Of a stretch of 48,054 nt of DNA, positions 25,692 through 32,934 are shown piece by piece. Positions within the stretch are counted from its first letter, which is position 1. Each line of letters starts with the position of its first letter. Where the stretch lies: positions 1 through 48,054 of IMG/VR virus record IMGVR_UViG_3300037875_000125; one strand, written 5' to 3'. The stretch is from a virus. The notes beneath the pieces were generated by a model. That model was not told where the DNA came from. It ran no database searches and saw nothing but the letters and a program-made list of their open reading frames with translations. The position numbers were made by a program, and so were the translations under genes.

Positions 25692-26185
25692 GCATTGAAA
25701 CTATTAACTACAACGGAGAGTTTTATCCCTTATTTCAGACAAAAGGAAACGCCTCCCAATTTGCTATACCCTATGCCAAGCTCTTGTGCAAAGGTAACGG
25801 TGTTGATGTGGGATTTAGCAAAGAGGAGTGGAAGTTACCCGAAGCCCTTGGAGCGGATATACAGGACAGCAGTAACCCATACCACGCATATAATCTCCCA
25901 CCAGACTTAGATTACATCTACTCCTCTCATTGTCTAGAACATTTAGACAACTGGGTTAGCGCAATAGAGTACTGGTCTGGATCACTTAATACTGGGGGTG
26001 TTTTGTTTTTATACCTGCCACATAAGGATCAACAGTATTGGCTACCTTGGAATAATAGAAAGCACTTACATACTTTAGATGCTACAAGTATTGTATCTTG
26101 TATGGAGAGTTTTGGTTTTGAAAATATTCATTACTCAGAGAGGGACTTAAACCACTCATTCATGGTAGTAGGGGAGAAGGCATAA
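25688..26185 (+). CDS. SAM-dependent methyltransferase (class I, methyltransf_11-like)
   Basis: 165 residues. GNGVDVGFSKEEW (36-48) fills the motif I position, a GADIQDS acidic motif follows, then YIYSSHCLEHLDNWVSAIEY (76-95) and LNTGGVLFLYLPH (100-112) are the usual post-motif blocks of class I methyltransferases. The substrate is probably a sugar or nucleotide-sugar. ATGA overlap with the GT9-like gene. Confidence 0.75.
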   Translation: MSIETINYNGEFYPLFQTKGNASQFAIPYAKLLCKGNGVDVGFSKEEWKLPEALGADIQDSSNPYHAYNLPPDLDYIYSSHCLEHLDNWVSAIEYWSGSLNTGGVLFLYLPHKDQQYWLPWNNRKHLHTLDATSIVSCMESFGFENIHYSERDLNHSFMVVGEKA

Positions 26186-26233
26186 TGGGTAGTTTACAGA
26201 GGCACGATGTACATTCTATAAGGTGGGAAAATT

Positions 26234-26731
26234 ATGAAAATAAATAATATGAATAAAAATGAACAACAATTCGATGGGTATTCAACACATCTCTCTCTTC
26301 TTAAATCATTGCTTTCTAAAAACATAGATTCTGTTTTTGAATTCGGTACTGGCTTATATAGTACCAAACTGTTTTTAGAAAACTGTACTAGGGTAATTGC
26401 TTGCGAGATGCAGTCGGAGGACTGGTACAACAAAGTTAATGATGAATTTAAAGACCATGATAATGTTGAGGTTCTTTATATGCTGGGACCAGACAAAGCT
26501 ATTGAATACTTATCTGAAATAAACTCACGATTTGATTTGATCTTTGTTGACGGCCATGGAAGTAATCGTTGGAAAGCTATTAATGAAGCTTCTAAGTTTA
26601 CTGATTTGATTGTTGCTCACGATACGGAAACTAGCAGCTATAATTGGCACCTTGTTGATCTGGGGGATGAATGGGTAAGAACTGACTACAAAGAGTTTGA
26701 CCCTTGGACTACTACTTGGGAAAAGCAATGA
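26234..26731 (+). CDS. Class I methyltransferase-like protein
   Basis: 165 residues. VFEFGTGLYSTKLFLENC (34-51) looks like SAM motif I; VIACEMQSEDWYNKV contains the acidic residue after strand 2; FDLIFVDGHGSNRWKAINEA (about 100-119) resembles motif IV. It could be a methyltransferase or a related Rossmann protein. A 20-codon ORF (26185-26247) overlaps its start region and may be a coupling leader or a remnant. GGTGGG lies upstream of the chosen ATG. Confidence 0.65.
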   Translation: MKINNMNKNEQQFDGYSTHLSLLKSLLSKNIDSVFEFGTGLYSTKLFLENCTRVIACEMQSEDWYNKVNDEFKDHDNVEVLYMLGPDKAIEYLSEINSRFDLIFVDGHGSNRWKAINEASKFTDLIVAHDTETSSYNWHLVDLGDEWVRTDYKEFDPWTTTWEKQ

Positions 26732-27447
26732 TAATAAATAAAGCTTTTATGTCCGTAGATGACAATCCTCTTTACTCAGATTTTTGGGAGCCTGTATCAA
26801 AGGTGTGGAAGCTGCGTTTTGGCATTACACCCCATCTCATTTATTTTGGAGAACAAGACTTAAGTGAGGAGTGGGGAACGGTAACTAAGGTTACTCCTGT
26901 AAAAGGTATCCCTATTCACTTTCAAACACAGTGGGCTAGGTTCTGGTTTACTTCACAGGAGGAAGACTCTGTGTGCATTGTTTCAGACATTGATATGTTT
27001 CCCATTTCACGGTATCATTTTGTTGAACAGATCTCTAATTTGGATTCTAATAAGTATGTCCACCTCACGGGGTCCCATAGACCTATTCCCGTATGTTATC
27101 ATGTAGCGAAGGGGGAAGTATTTAAAAAAGTATTGAAGCTTGATGACACTTTTGAAGCATCCTGCAAACGGGTGTGGGGTTCTTCTATAGCCCTTGGTTC
27201 CCACATGGGGTTCTCACGCTGGGGGTTAGACGAAGCTTATACTACTCAAATGCTGGAGGGTTATGTGGGGAAGGATTTACTTCTATTACCTAATTATGTT
27301 GGACCTCGCTTAGATCGAATAGCATGGGACCATACTTATAGTGAAGATTATTTTACCCTTAAGAAGTATATTGACGCTCATAGCCTTAGACCTTACGCAG
27401 AACACCGACACACCTTAGATCACTTAGTCACCACATTAATATCATGA
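26728..27447 (+). CDS. Glycosyltransferase-like protein with DxD motif
   Basis: 239 residues from the ATG at 26728, which overlaps the upstream stop as ATGA; an upstream in-frame TTG at 26704 is less likely. CIVSDIDMFPISRYHF (about 74-89) carries the DxD-type metal site. HLTGSHRPIPVCYHVAKGEV and GSHMGFSRWGLDEAYTTQML are conserved-looking acceptor-side segments with many His and Trp. Specific family not recognised; a nucleotide-diphospho-sugar transferase fold is inferred. Confidence 0.68.
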   Translation: MIINKAFMSVDDNPLYSDFWEPVSKVWKLRFGITPHLIYFGEQDLSEEWGTVTKVTPVKGIPIHFQTQWARFWFTSQEEDSVCIVSDIDMFPISRYHFVEQISNLDSNKYVHLTGSHRPIPVCYHVAKGEVFKKVLKLDDTFEASCKRVWGSSIALGSHMGFSRWGLDEAYTTQMLEGYVGKDLLLLPNYVGPRLDRIAWDHTYSEDYFTLKKYIDAHSLRPYAEHRHTLDHLVTTLIS

Positions 27448-27818
27448 AAATTTTACTAACAGGTGCTAACGGACTGGTAGGGTCCACAATTAATGCGGAT
27501 GTTAATGTAAAAGGAAAAAGTGATCTTGATTTAACCAACTTTCAAGACACTCTGAATTTATTCCAGGAAACTAAACCAACTCATGTTATTCACACAGCAG
27601 CCAAGGTCAGAGAGGCTGTAGAAACTATTGCTAAAGTTATGGGTTTTGAAGGAAAAATTATATTTGATGACAGTAGGCCTGATGGTCAGTTTAGGAAACC
27701 CACCTGTAACATAAGGCTTATGGATTTCCTTCCTGAGTATAAATTCACACCCTTTGAAGAGGGGATAAAGCAAACCGTTGATTGGTTTGTCGAAAATTAC
27801 GAGACTTGCAGAAAATGA
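27444..27818 (+). pseudogene. Internally deleted GDP-L-fucose synthase (fcl/wcaG remnant)
   Basis: 124 residues in one open frame. Residues 1-55 match the N-terminus of GDP-L-fucose synthase: MKILLTGANGLVGS (NAD(P)-binding), DLDLTNF, THVIHTAAKV. Residues 56-124 match its C-terminus: EAVETIAKVMGFEGKIIFD, SRPDGQFRKPTCNIRLMDF and FEEGIKQTVDWF. The family is normally about 310 residues; roughly 190 central residues are missing, including the YxxxK catalytic site and most substrate-binding residues. The frame was kept across the junction near 27608. It is either a dying gene or a new small protein. It lies directly before gmd, its usual pathway partner, with an ATGA overlap. Confidence 0.8.
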
Positions 27819-28777
27819 AAAGAGCTTTAATAACAGGAATTAGTGGACAAGATGGTTCTTACTTAGCAGAACTATTGCTTAGTAAGGGGTATGAAGTGTG
27901 GGGAGTATTGCGGAGACACTCCGTACCAGAAAACCAAACCAGTAGACTAGAAGAGATAGGTATACTTGATGATCTTAACCTAGTGTATGGAGACATGACT
28001 GACCTCCCATCCTTACTTCATATCTTAAAAGAGGCCCAGCCAGATGAGATTTATAATCTTGCAGCGCAGTCCCATGTAAGAATTAGCTTTGATCAACCTG
28101 CATTTACTACTCATACAGATGCCGTAGGGGTACTTAACTTGTTAGAAGCTATGAGGTTAATGTGCCCGAACGCTAGAATGTATCAGGCTGGCTCTTCAGA
28201 GATGTTCGGTAATGAGTGTGATGAGGATGGGTACAGGAGAGAGACAACGCTTATGCGTCCTGTGAGTCCTTATGGGTGCGCTAAGTTGTATGCCTTTAAT
28301 CTGTGTAGCACCTATCGAAGTTCTTACAACCTGTTCATTGCAAACGGTATTCTGTTTAATCATGAATCACCACGAAGAGGATTAAACTTTGTCACTAATA
28401 AAGTAGTGGATGGGGCTATTAAAATTCATTATAGAAAAGAACAAGAGTTAGCTCTAGGTAATTTAAATGCTACAAGAGATTGGGGTCATGCTAAGGATTA
28501 TGTTAGAGCTATGTGGATGATGCTTCAGCATGATAAGCCTGATGATTTTGTGTGTGCTATGGGAGAATCATATTCTGTTAGAGATTTTTGTGCTGAAGTT
28601 TTTGCAGAAGTTGATCTAGACTATAGAGATTATGTTACTATTGATAAGAAATACTTTAGACCTACGGAGCTTACTGATTTGAAGGGAGACTCTACGAAGC
28701 TAAGGGAAACATTAGGCTGGAAGCCTGAGTATTCTTTTAGTAGTATGATTGAAGAAATGGTAAAAGCTAGACTATAA
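27815..28777 (+). CDS. gmd: GDP-mannose 4,6-dehydratase
   Basis: 320 residues from the ATG at 27815 (ATGA overlap). Extended short-chain dehydrogenase: TGISGQDGSYLAELL (7-21) binds NADP; YNLAAQSHVRISFDQP (about 74-89); GSSEMFGN with catalytic Ser/Glu; SPYGCAKLYAF with the YxxxK pair; NHESPRRGLNFVTNK and RDWGHAKDYVRAMW are strongly GMD-specific. It converts GDP-mannose to GDP-4-keto-6-deoxymannose, precursor of fucose, rhamnose or perosamine sugars. Because the adjacent fucose synthase is broken, the next step must come from the host or another enzyme. Confidence 0.94.
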   Translation: MKRALITGISGQDGSYLAELLLSKGYEVWGVLRRHSVPENQTSRLEEIGILDDLNLVYGDMTDLPSLLHILKEAQPDEIYNLAAQSHVRISFDQPAFTTHTDAVGVLNLLEAMRLMCPNARMYQAGSSEMFGNECDEDGYRRETTLMRPVSPYGCAKLYAFNLCSTYRSSYNLFIANGILFNHESPRRGLNFVTNKVVDGAIKIHYRKEQELALGNLNATRDWGHAKDYVRAMWMMLQHDKPDDFVCAMGESYSVRDFCAEVFAEVDLDYRDYVTIDKKYFRPTELTDLKGDSTKLRETLGWKPEYSFSSMIEEMVKARL

Positions 28778-28780
28778 TAT
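28772..28780 (+). promoter_or_regulatory. CTATAATAT promoter element before dut
   Basis: TATAAT at 28773-28778 overlaps the last codons of gmd; predicted +1 (28785) lies on the dut start codon (28784). A TTGAAG 18 bp upstream is a weak -35 candidate. A leaderless dut message is predicted. Confidence 0.55.
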
Positions 28781-28783
28781 AGC

Positions 28784-29212
28784 ATGAAAGTAAAGTTCAC
28801 TAAAGTACACCCCGAGGCTGTGATTCCGACAAAAGGCACCAAAGGTTCTGCGGCATATGATCTGTATAGTGTAGAGAATGTCTTTATTCCCGTAGGTGAA
28901 ACTGTAATGGTTCGCACAGGGTTGGCTATGCAAATTCCTGATGGTTGGAAGGGGGAGATTTATTCCCGAAGTGGTTTAGCCCATAAGGGGCTCGTTGTGG
29001 CTAATTCTCCAGGGAAGATCGACTCGGATTATCGGGGAGAGATCCTAGTTATTTTGCATAACAATAGGAGTGTAGATATAATTGGGGTAGAAGCAGGAGA
29101 CAGGATTGCACAGTTTGAAATTAGTCCTGTTCACGATATTGAGTTTGAAGAAGCTAAGAACTTAAAGATTTCATTTAGAGGGGAGGGCGGTTTTGGCTCG
29201 ACGGGCAAGTAA
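28784..29212 (+). CDS. dut: dUTPase (deoxyuridine 5'-triphosphate nucleotidohydrolase)
   Basis: 142 residues, trimeric dUTPase with all five motifs: AAYDLYS (23-29), YSRSGLA (60-66), SPGKIDSDYRGEILV (75-89), GDRIAQF (106-112) and RGEGGFGSTG (131-140). It hydrolyses dUTP to dUMP, feeding ThyX and keeping uracil out of DNA. It is a nucleotide-metabolism gene inside the sugar cassette. There is no Shine-Dalgarno; a TATAAT box lies just upstream of the start. Confidence 0.95.
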   Translation: MKVKFTKVHPEAVIPTKGTKGSAAYDLYSVENVFIPVGETVMVRTGLAMQIPDGWKGEIYSRSGLAHKGLVVANSPGKIDSDYRGEILVILHNNRSVDIIGVEAGDRIAQFEISPVHDIEFEEAKNLKISFRGEGGFGSTGK

Positions 29213-30365
29213 ACATCAAACGGTTACTTTATGCATGATTGTAAAAGATGAGGCTGAAGTAATAACCCGTGCTTTTAATTCTGTAAAGCATATTGTAGAT
29301 TACTATTGTATCTGTGATACGGGTTCTACAGATAATACGGTACAAGTAATTAGGGATTACTTGAAAGAGAATAATCTTAAAGGCCGGGTTCATCAGCGTC
29401 CGTGGGTTAATTTTGGACATAATAGAACAGAGTGCCTTCAGTTAGCTTCAGGCATTTCTGATTATAATATGACCTTAGATGCAGACGAGGTTTTTTGTCC
29501 CTATGTGGATGGAAACCTTAAAGTAACTTCTATTGTAAAGAGCCTTCCTAAGTTCAAAACAGATAAAGTAGAAGTAACTACGAGATACGGAAGAATTAAA
29601 TATCAGAGGGTACAGTTTGTTAAAGATGCTTTGGGGTTTAAATGGTATCAGCCGTTGCATGAGTATGTGCATTCTCCTAATGCCTCTTCTGTTAGCACTT
29701 TAGATAATGTAGCAGTCTACCCTACTCAGGATGGTGCAAGAGCAAGAGATAAAAATAGATATGCTAAAGATGCTTTAGTATTTGAAGAATGGCTCTTAGA
29801 TAACCCCGAGGACGGTAGGGCTTGGTTTTATTTATCACAATCTTATAGGGATTCAAAACAATATAAAAAAGCTTTAGAATCTATTGAAAAAGTTATTCAG
29901 TATAGTGGTTGGGATGAAGAAATATTTGAATCCCTATTAAGAAAAGCTAGACTAAAAATGATGCTACATCAGTTGGAGGTTAAACAGGCTATCCCCAATG
30001 AGAAATCACTTGAAAAGTTGGTGGGCTATTTCTTGACGGCTTATCAGTATAGACCAACTAGAGCGGAACCTCTTCATGATATTCTTCAGATTTACAGGGT
30101 GTGTGGGCAATTTCATCTAGCTGTAATGGTGGGTGAAGTTGCAGTAAAGATACCTGTTCCTGCGTCTGAATCCCTCTTCGTTGAGCCTGATATTTATGAT
30201 TTTAGAATTAAAGATGAGTTGTCTTTAGCTTATTTTTATATAGACAGAATAGAGGATAGTAAAAAGCTAACACAGGAGTTACTTGATAGCTCGATGACTC
30301 CTGAAAAGGAAAAGGATAGGCTGAGAGAAAATATTAGGTTATGTGAGGAAAAGTTAAATGGATGA
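29193..30365 (+). CDS. Glycosyltransferase family 2 with TPR-like C-terminal domain
   Basis: 390 residues, TTG start at 29193 with GGGAGG about 9 bp upstream. The GT2 domain has LCMIVKDEAEVITRAFNSVK (13-32), ICDTGSTDNTVQVIRDYL (39-56) and the DADE metal site (TLDADEVF). Residues about 205-390 are helical and TPR-like (GRAWFYLSQSYRDSKQYKKA and following repeats). This architecture resembles SunS-like and other protein or peptide glycosyltransferases, so a protein acceptor is possible. Confidence 0.82.
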   Translation: MARRASKHQTVTLCMIVKDEAEVITRAFNSVKHIVDYYCICDTGSTDNTVQVIRDYLKENNLKGRVHQRPWVNFGHNRTECLQLASGISDYNMTLDADEVFCPYVDGNLKVTSIVKSLPKFKTDKVEVTTRYGRIKYQRVQFVKDALGFKWYQPLHEYVHSPNASSVSTLDNVAVYPTQDGARARDKNRYAKDALVFEEWLLDNPEDGRAWFYLSQSYRDSKQYKKALESIEKVIQYSGWDEEIFESLLRKARLKMMLHQLEVKQAIPNEKSLEKLVGYFLTAYQYRPTRAEPLHDILQIYRVCGQFHLAVMVGEVAVKIPVPASESLFVEPDIYDFRIKDELSLAYFYIDRIEDSKKLTQELLDSSMTPEKEKDRLRENIRLCEEKLNG

Positions 30366-30690
30366 TGATCACCCGATGAGGTTAGCAATTGAAGAATCAA
30401 AAAAGTCTAGCCATCGCTATCCTATTGGAGCAGCTATTGTAAGGGGTAATAAAGTTCTCTCTAAAGCTTTTAATGTTAATAAAACACACCCTAAATATGG
30501 GTCTGGGAAATACCAAAGACTCCATGCTGAGGGGCACGCTATTTACAGAGCAGTCCGTCAGGGGATTGATCTTAGTGGTGCTTCCATCTATATTTATAGA
30601 AGGAATAACACCTTGGCAAAACCTTGCCCATGTTGTATGGGTATGATTCACCAACACGGTATTAAAGAGGTAATATATAGTGGGAGCTAA
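30358..30690 (+). CDS. Zinc-dependent cytidine/deoxycytidylate deaminase-like protein
   Basis: 110 residues. Zinc site H56-A-E58 (LHAEGHAIYRA) and PCPCC with C90 and C93. It is short, with a compact core (YPIGAAIVRGNKVLSK, 21-36), resembling CMP/dCMP deaminase-fold enzymes. It could act on a free base or nucleotide, or on a sugar-nucleotide precursor given its position; a canonical dCMP deaminase is also encoded near 40.6 kb. It overlaps both neighbours by 8-11 bp. Confidence 0.78.
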   Translation: MDDDHPMRLAIEESKKSSHRYPIGAAIVRGNKVLSKAFNVNKTHPKYGSGKYQRLHAEGHAIYRAVRQGIDLSGASIYIYRRNNTLAKPCPCCMGMIHQHGIKEVIYSGS

Positions 30691-31696
30691 AACAAGAGTA
30701 GAATATGTTTGGTTAGATGGGAGATCCCCTCTCCCCAAGGTGAGAAGTAAGACCCGTTTCATTGAAGCATTTGATGCGGAGTTCCCCTGCTGGAACTTTG
30801 ATGGAGGGTCAACAGAACAAGGATCTCTGGAAAACTCTGATAGATATTTAAAACCAATAAGAACTTATAGTGATCCTTTTCACGAAAAGGGTTTTTTAGT
30901 TTTCTGTGAGGTATGGAATTATGATGATACCCCTCATGAGTCTAATACTAGATGTAATTTAGTAAATCTAGTTAAAGAAAATGAGGAGGGATTTTTAGTA
31001 GGTTTTGAACAAGAATTTACATTAATGAACCCTGAAACTGGGCAGCCGTTAGGTTTTATTCTTCAACCTACTGAGCAAAAAGATTACTACTGTGGGGCTG
31101 GAACTATGAATGTTGTCGGTCGCTATCTACTGAATGATTTTGAACAGCGTTGCCAAGAAGCAGGGGTAGATTTAGATGGTATCAACGCAGAGGTTATGCC
31201 TGGACAATGGGAATTCCAGACAGGAGCGCAAGATCCTTTAAAGTGTTCTGATGATCTGTGGGTAGCAAGGTATATTTTAGAACGAGTATCTGAGTTCCAC
31301 TCCGTAGTAGTTTCCTATGACCCCAAGCCTCACCCAGAATTTAATGGGGCGGGATGCCATACGAATGTATCTAATTCCCAAATGAGAGAGTGCTTTGGTA
31401 TTAAAGAATTTGAGGAGCTAATGAAAGGTTTAGAGGTTGACCACCATGAGCATATCAAAGTGTGTGGGAATAGGATAGAAGCTAGAATGACAGGGGAGTG
31501 TGAAACTTCTGATTATAAAAAATTTACTTTTGGGGTTGGAGATCGAGGAGCTTCGGTAAGAATTCCTAAGGCAGTAGCTATGGAAGGTCACGGTTATTTT
31601 GAAGACCGCAGACCTTGTGCTAATATTGATCCCTACAAGGTTCTTTGTTCATTACTCTCTTCTATTAATAAAAGTTATGTCTGGTCTAAAGTTTAG
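30680..31696 (+). CDS. Glutamine synthetase, type II (eukaryotic-like GSII)
   Basis: 338 residues, GTG start at 30680 with AGAGG upstream. It makes glutamine from glutamate, ammonia and ATP. GSII hallmarks: N-terminal EYVWLDG (8-14), WNFDGGSTEQG (38-48), GFEQEFTL (108-115), NAEVMPGQWEFQTG (169-182), NGAGCHTNVS (222-231), DRGASVRIP (288-296) and YFEDRRPCANIDPY (306-319). Metal and substrate residues (E110, E112, E171, H227, R294) appear intact, so it is probably active. It is co-translated with the glycosyltransferases by overlaps at both ends; it may feed amidotransfer for amino-sugars (inference). Confidence 0.92.
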   Translation: MGAKTRVEYVWLDGRSPLPKVRSKTRFIEAFDAEFPCWNFDGGSTEQGSLENSDRYLKPIRTYSDPFHEKGFLVFCEVWNYDDTPHESNTRCNLVNLVKENEEGFLVGFEQEFTLMNPETGQPLGFILQPTEQKDYYCGAGTMNVVGRYLLNDFEQRCQEAGVDLDGINAEVMPGQWEFQTGAQDPLKCSDDLWVARYILERVSEFHSVVVSYDPKPHPEFNGAGCHTNVSNSQMRECFGIKEFEELMKGLEVDHHEHIKVCGNRIEARMTGECETSDYKKFTFGVGDRGASVRIPKAVAMEGHGYFEDRRPCANIDPYKVLCSLLSSINKSYVWSKV

Positions 31697-32933
31697 TTTA
31701 ATAACCCCCACTCATTCTCCTAAGTTTTTAAAAGAGCTTTATGCTAGTATCAAAAAACAAACTTATAAAAATTGGGAATGGATTATTTACACTAATAATG
31801 GGGTTACAGCTAAGGATATACCTTATGACAAATATTTAAATGTACGGGTCTATAGCGATGATGGGTCAAGTGAGTTTTGCACTAATGTAGGGTATCTTAA
31901 GAAGGAAGCTTTTAGCAAAGGCTCAGGAGATGTTTTAGTGGAGGTAGATCATGATGATCTCCTACATCCCAATTGTTTAGAGGAATTAAATAAAGCTTTT
32001 CAAGATGAAGAAATAGGCTTTGTTTATAGTAATAATGCTAAACTGGCAAAAGATTTTGTACCTTATACTCCTATAAATGGGTGGACATTTAATAAGGTTT
32101 ATTGGGAGGGGAAAGAACTCTTTTCCATGAATAGTTTTAAACCTAGTAGCCAAGCCCTCTCCTTTATCTGGTATTGCCCTGATCATGTTCGTGCGTGGAG
32201 AAAATCTGTGTATGAAGAATTAGGAGGGCATAATAAAGAATTAAGTGTTTGTGATGATCATGAGCTTTTAATTAGGACCTACTTAAAAACTAAATTTTAT
32301 TATATCCCCAAATGCTTGTATATTTATAGACATTTAGAAGATGGAAAAAATACTTATCTTACAAGAAATGCTGAGGTTCAAACGACTACTGTAGATCTAC
32401 AGTATAAGTATGCGTATAAATTAGCTGAGAGAGATTGTGAACTTAAGGGACTAATGAAGATAGATTTAGGTGGGGGGTTACATGGCAGAGAAGGGTATAC
32501 TACGCTAGACAAAGAGGGTGCTGATATTATCTGTAATTTAGATGAGGGTATCCCTCTTGTTGACAATAGTGTGGGGGTATTGAATGCCAGCCATGTGATT
32601 GAACACCTTAAAGATCCTATCCACACTATGAGAGAGATTCATAGAGTTTTATGTCACGGGGGATGGGCTATGATAGAGGTGCCTAGCACAGACGGGAGGG
32701 GAGCGTGGATGGACCCTACTCATGTTAGTTATTGGAATGAGAATAGTTTTCTTTATTATACCGCCGAGGCACAGGCTCAGTACATTAGAAATAAAGATAT
32801 AAAATTTCAATCCTTTAAGTGTGAAACTTATTATCCTAATAAATGGTATAAAGATATGAATATTCCGTGTGTTGTTGCTTATTTATCTTGTGTTAAAGAT
32901 GGCGAACGCTTGCCCCATCAGTTGAGGATTTAG
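31677..32933 (+). CDS. Bifunctional glycosyltransferase (GT2) and methyltransferase
   Basis: 418 residues from the ATG at 31677, inside the glutamine synthetase 3' end. N-terminal GT2: FSLITPTHSPKFLKELYASI (6-25), NWEWIIYTNNGVT, VEVDHDDLLHPNCLEEL (about 86-102) and CDDHELLIRTYLK. C-terminal class I methyltransferase from about 260: MKIDLGGGLHGREGYTTLD (motif I), ADIICNLDEGIPL, VLNASHVIEHLKDPIHTMRE and HGGWAMIEVPSTDG. The fusion would add and then methylate a sugar, a capping-type activity (inference). Confidence 0.85.
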   Translation: MSGLKFSLITPTHSPKFLKELYASIKKQTYKNWEWIIYTNNGVTAKDIPYDKYLNVRVYSDDGSSEFCTNVGYLKKEAFSKGSGDVLVEVDHDDLLHPNCLEELNKAFQDEEIGFVYSNNAKLAKDFVPYTPINGWTFNKVYWEGKELFSMNSFKPSSQALSFIWYCPDHVRAWRKSVYEELGGHNKELSVCDDHELLIRTYLKTKFYYIPKCLYIYRHLEDGKNTYLTRNAEVQTTTVDLQYKYAYKLAERDCELKGLMKIDLGGGLHGREGYTTLDKEGADIICNLDEGIPLVDNSVGVLNASHVIEHLKDPIHTMREIHRVLCHGGWAMIEVPSTDGRGAWMDPTHVSYWNENSFLYYTAEAQAQYIRNKDIKFQSFKCETYYPNKWYKDMNIPCVVAYLSCVKDGERLPHQLRI

Positions 32934-32934
32934 A

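Noticed and set aside
26185-26247. Twenty-codon ORF between the two methyltransferase-like genes
   Set aside because: It could be a coupling leader or gene remnant, but it has no homology I can recognise and no independent support as a gene.
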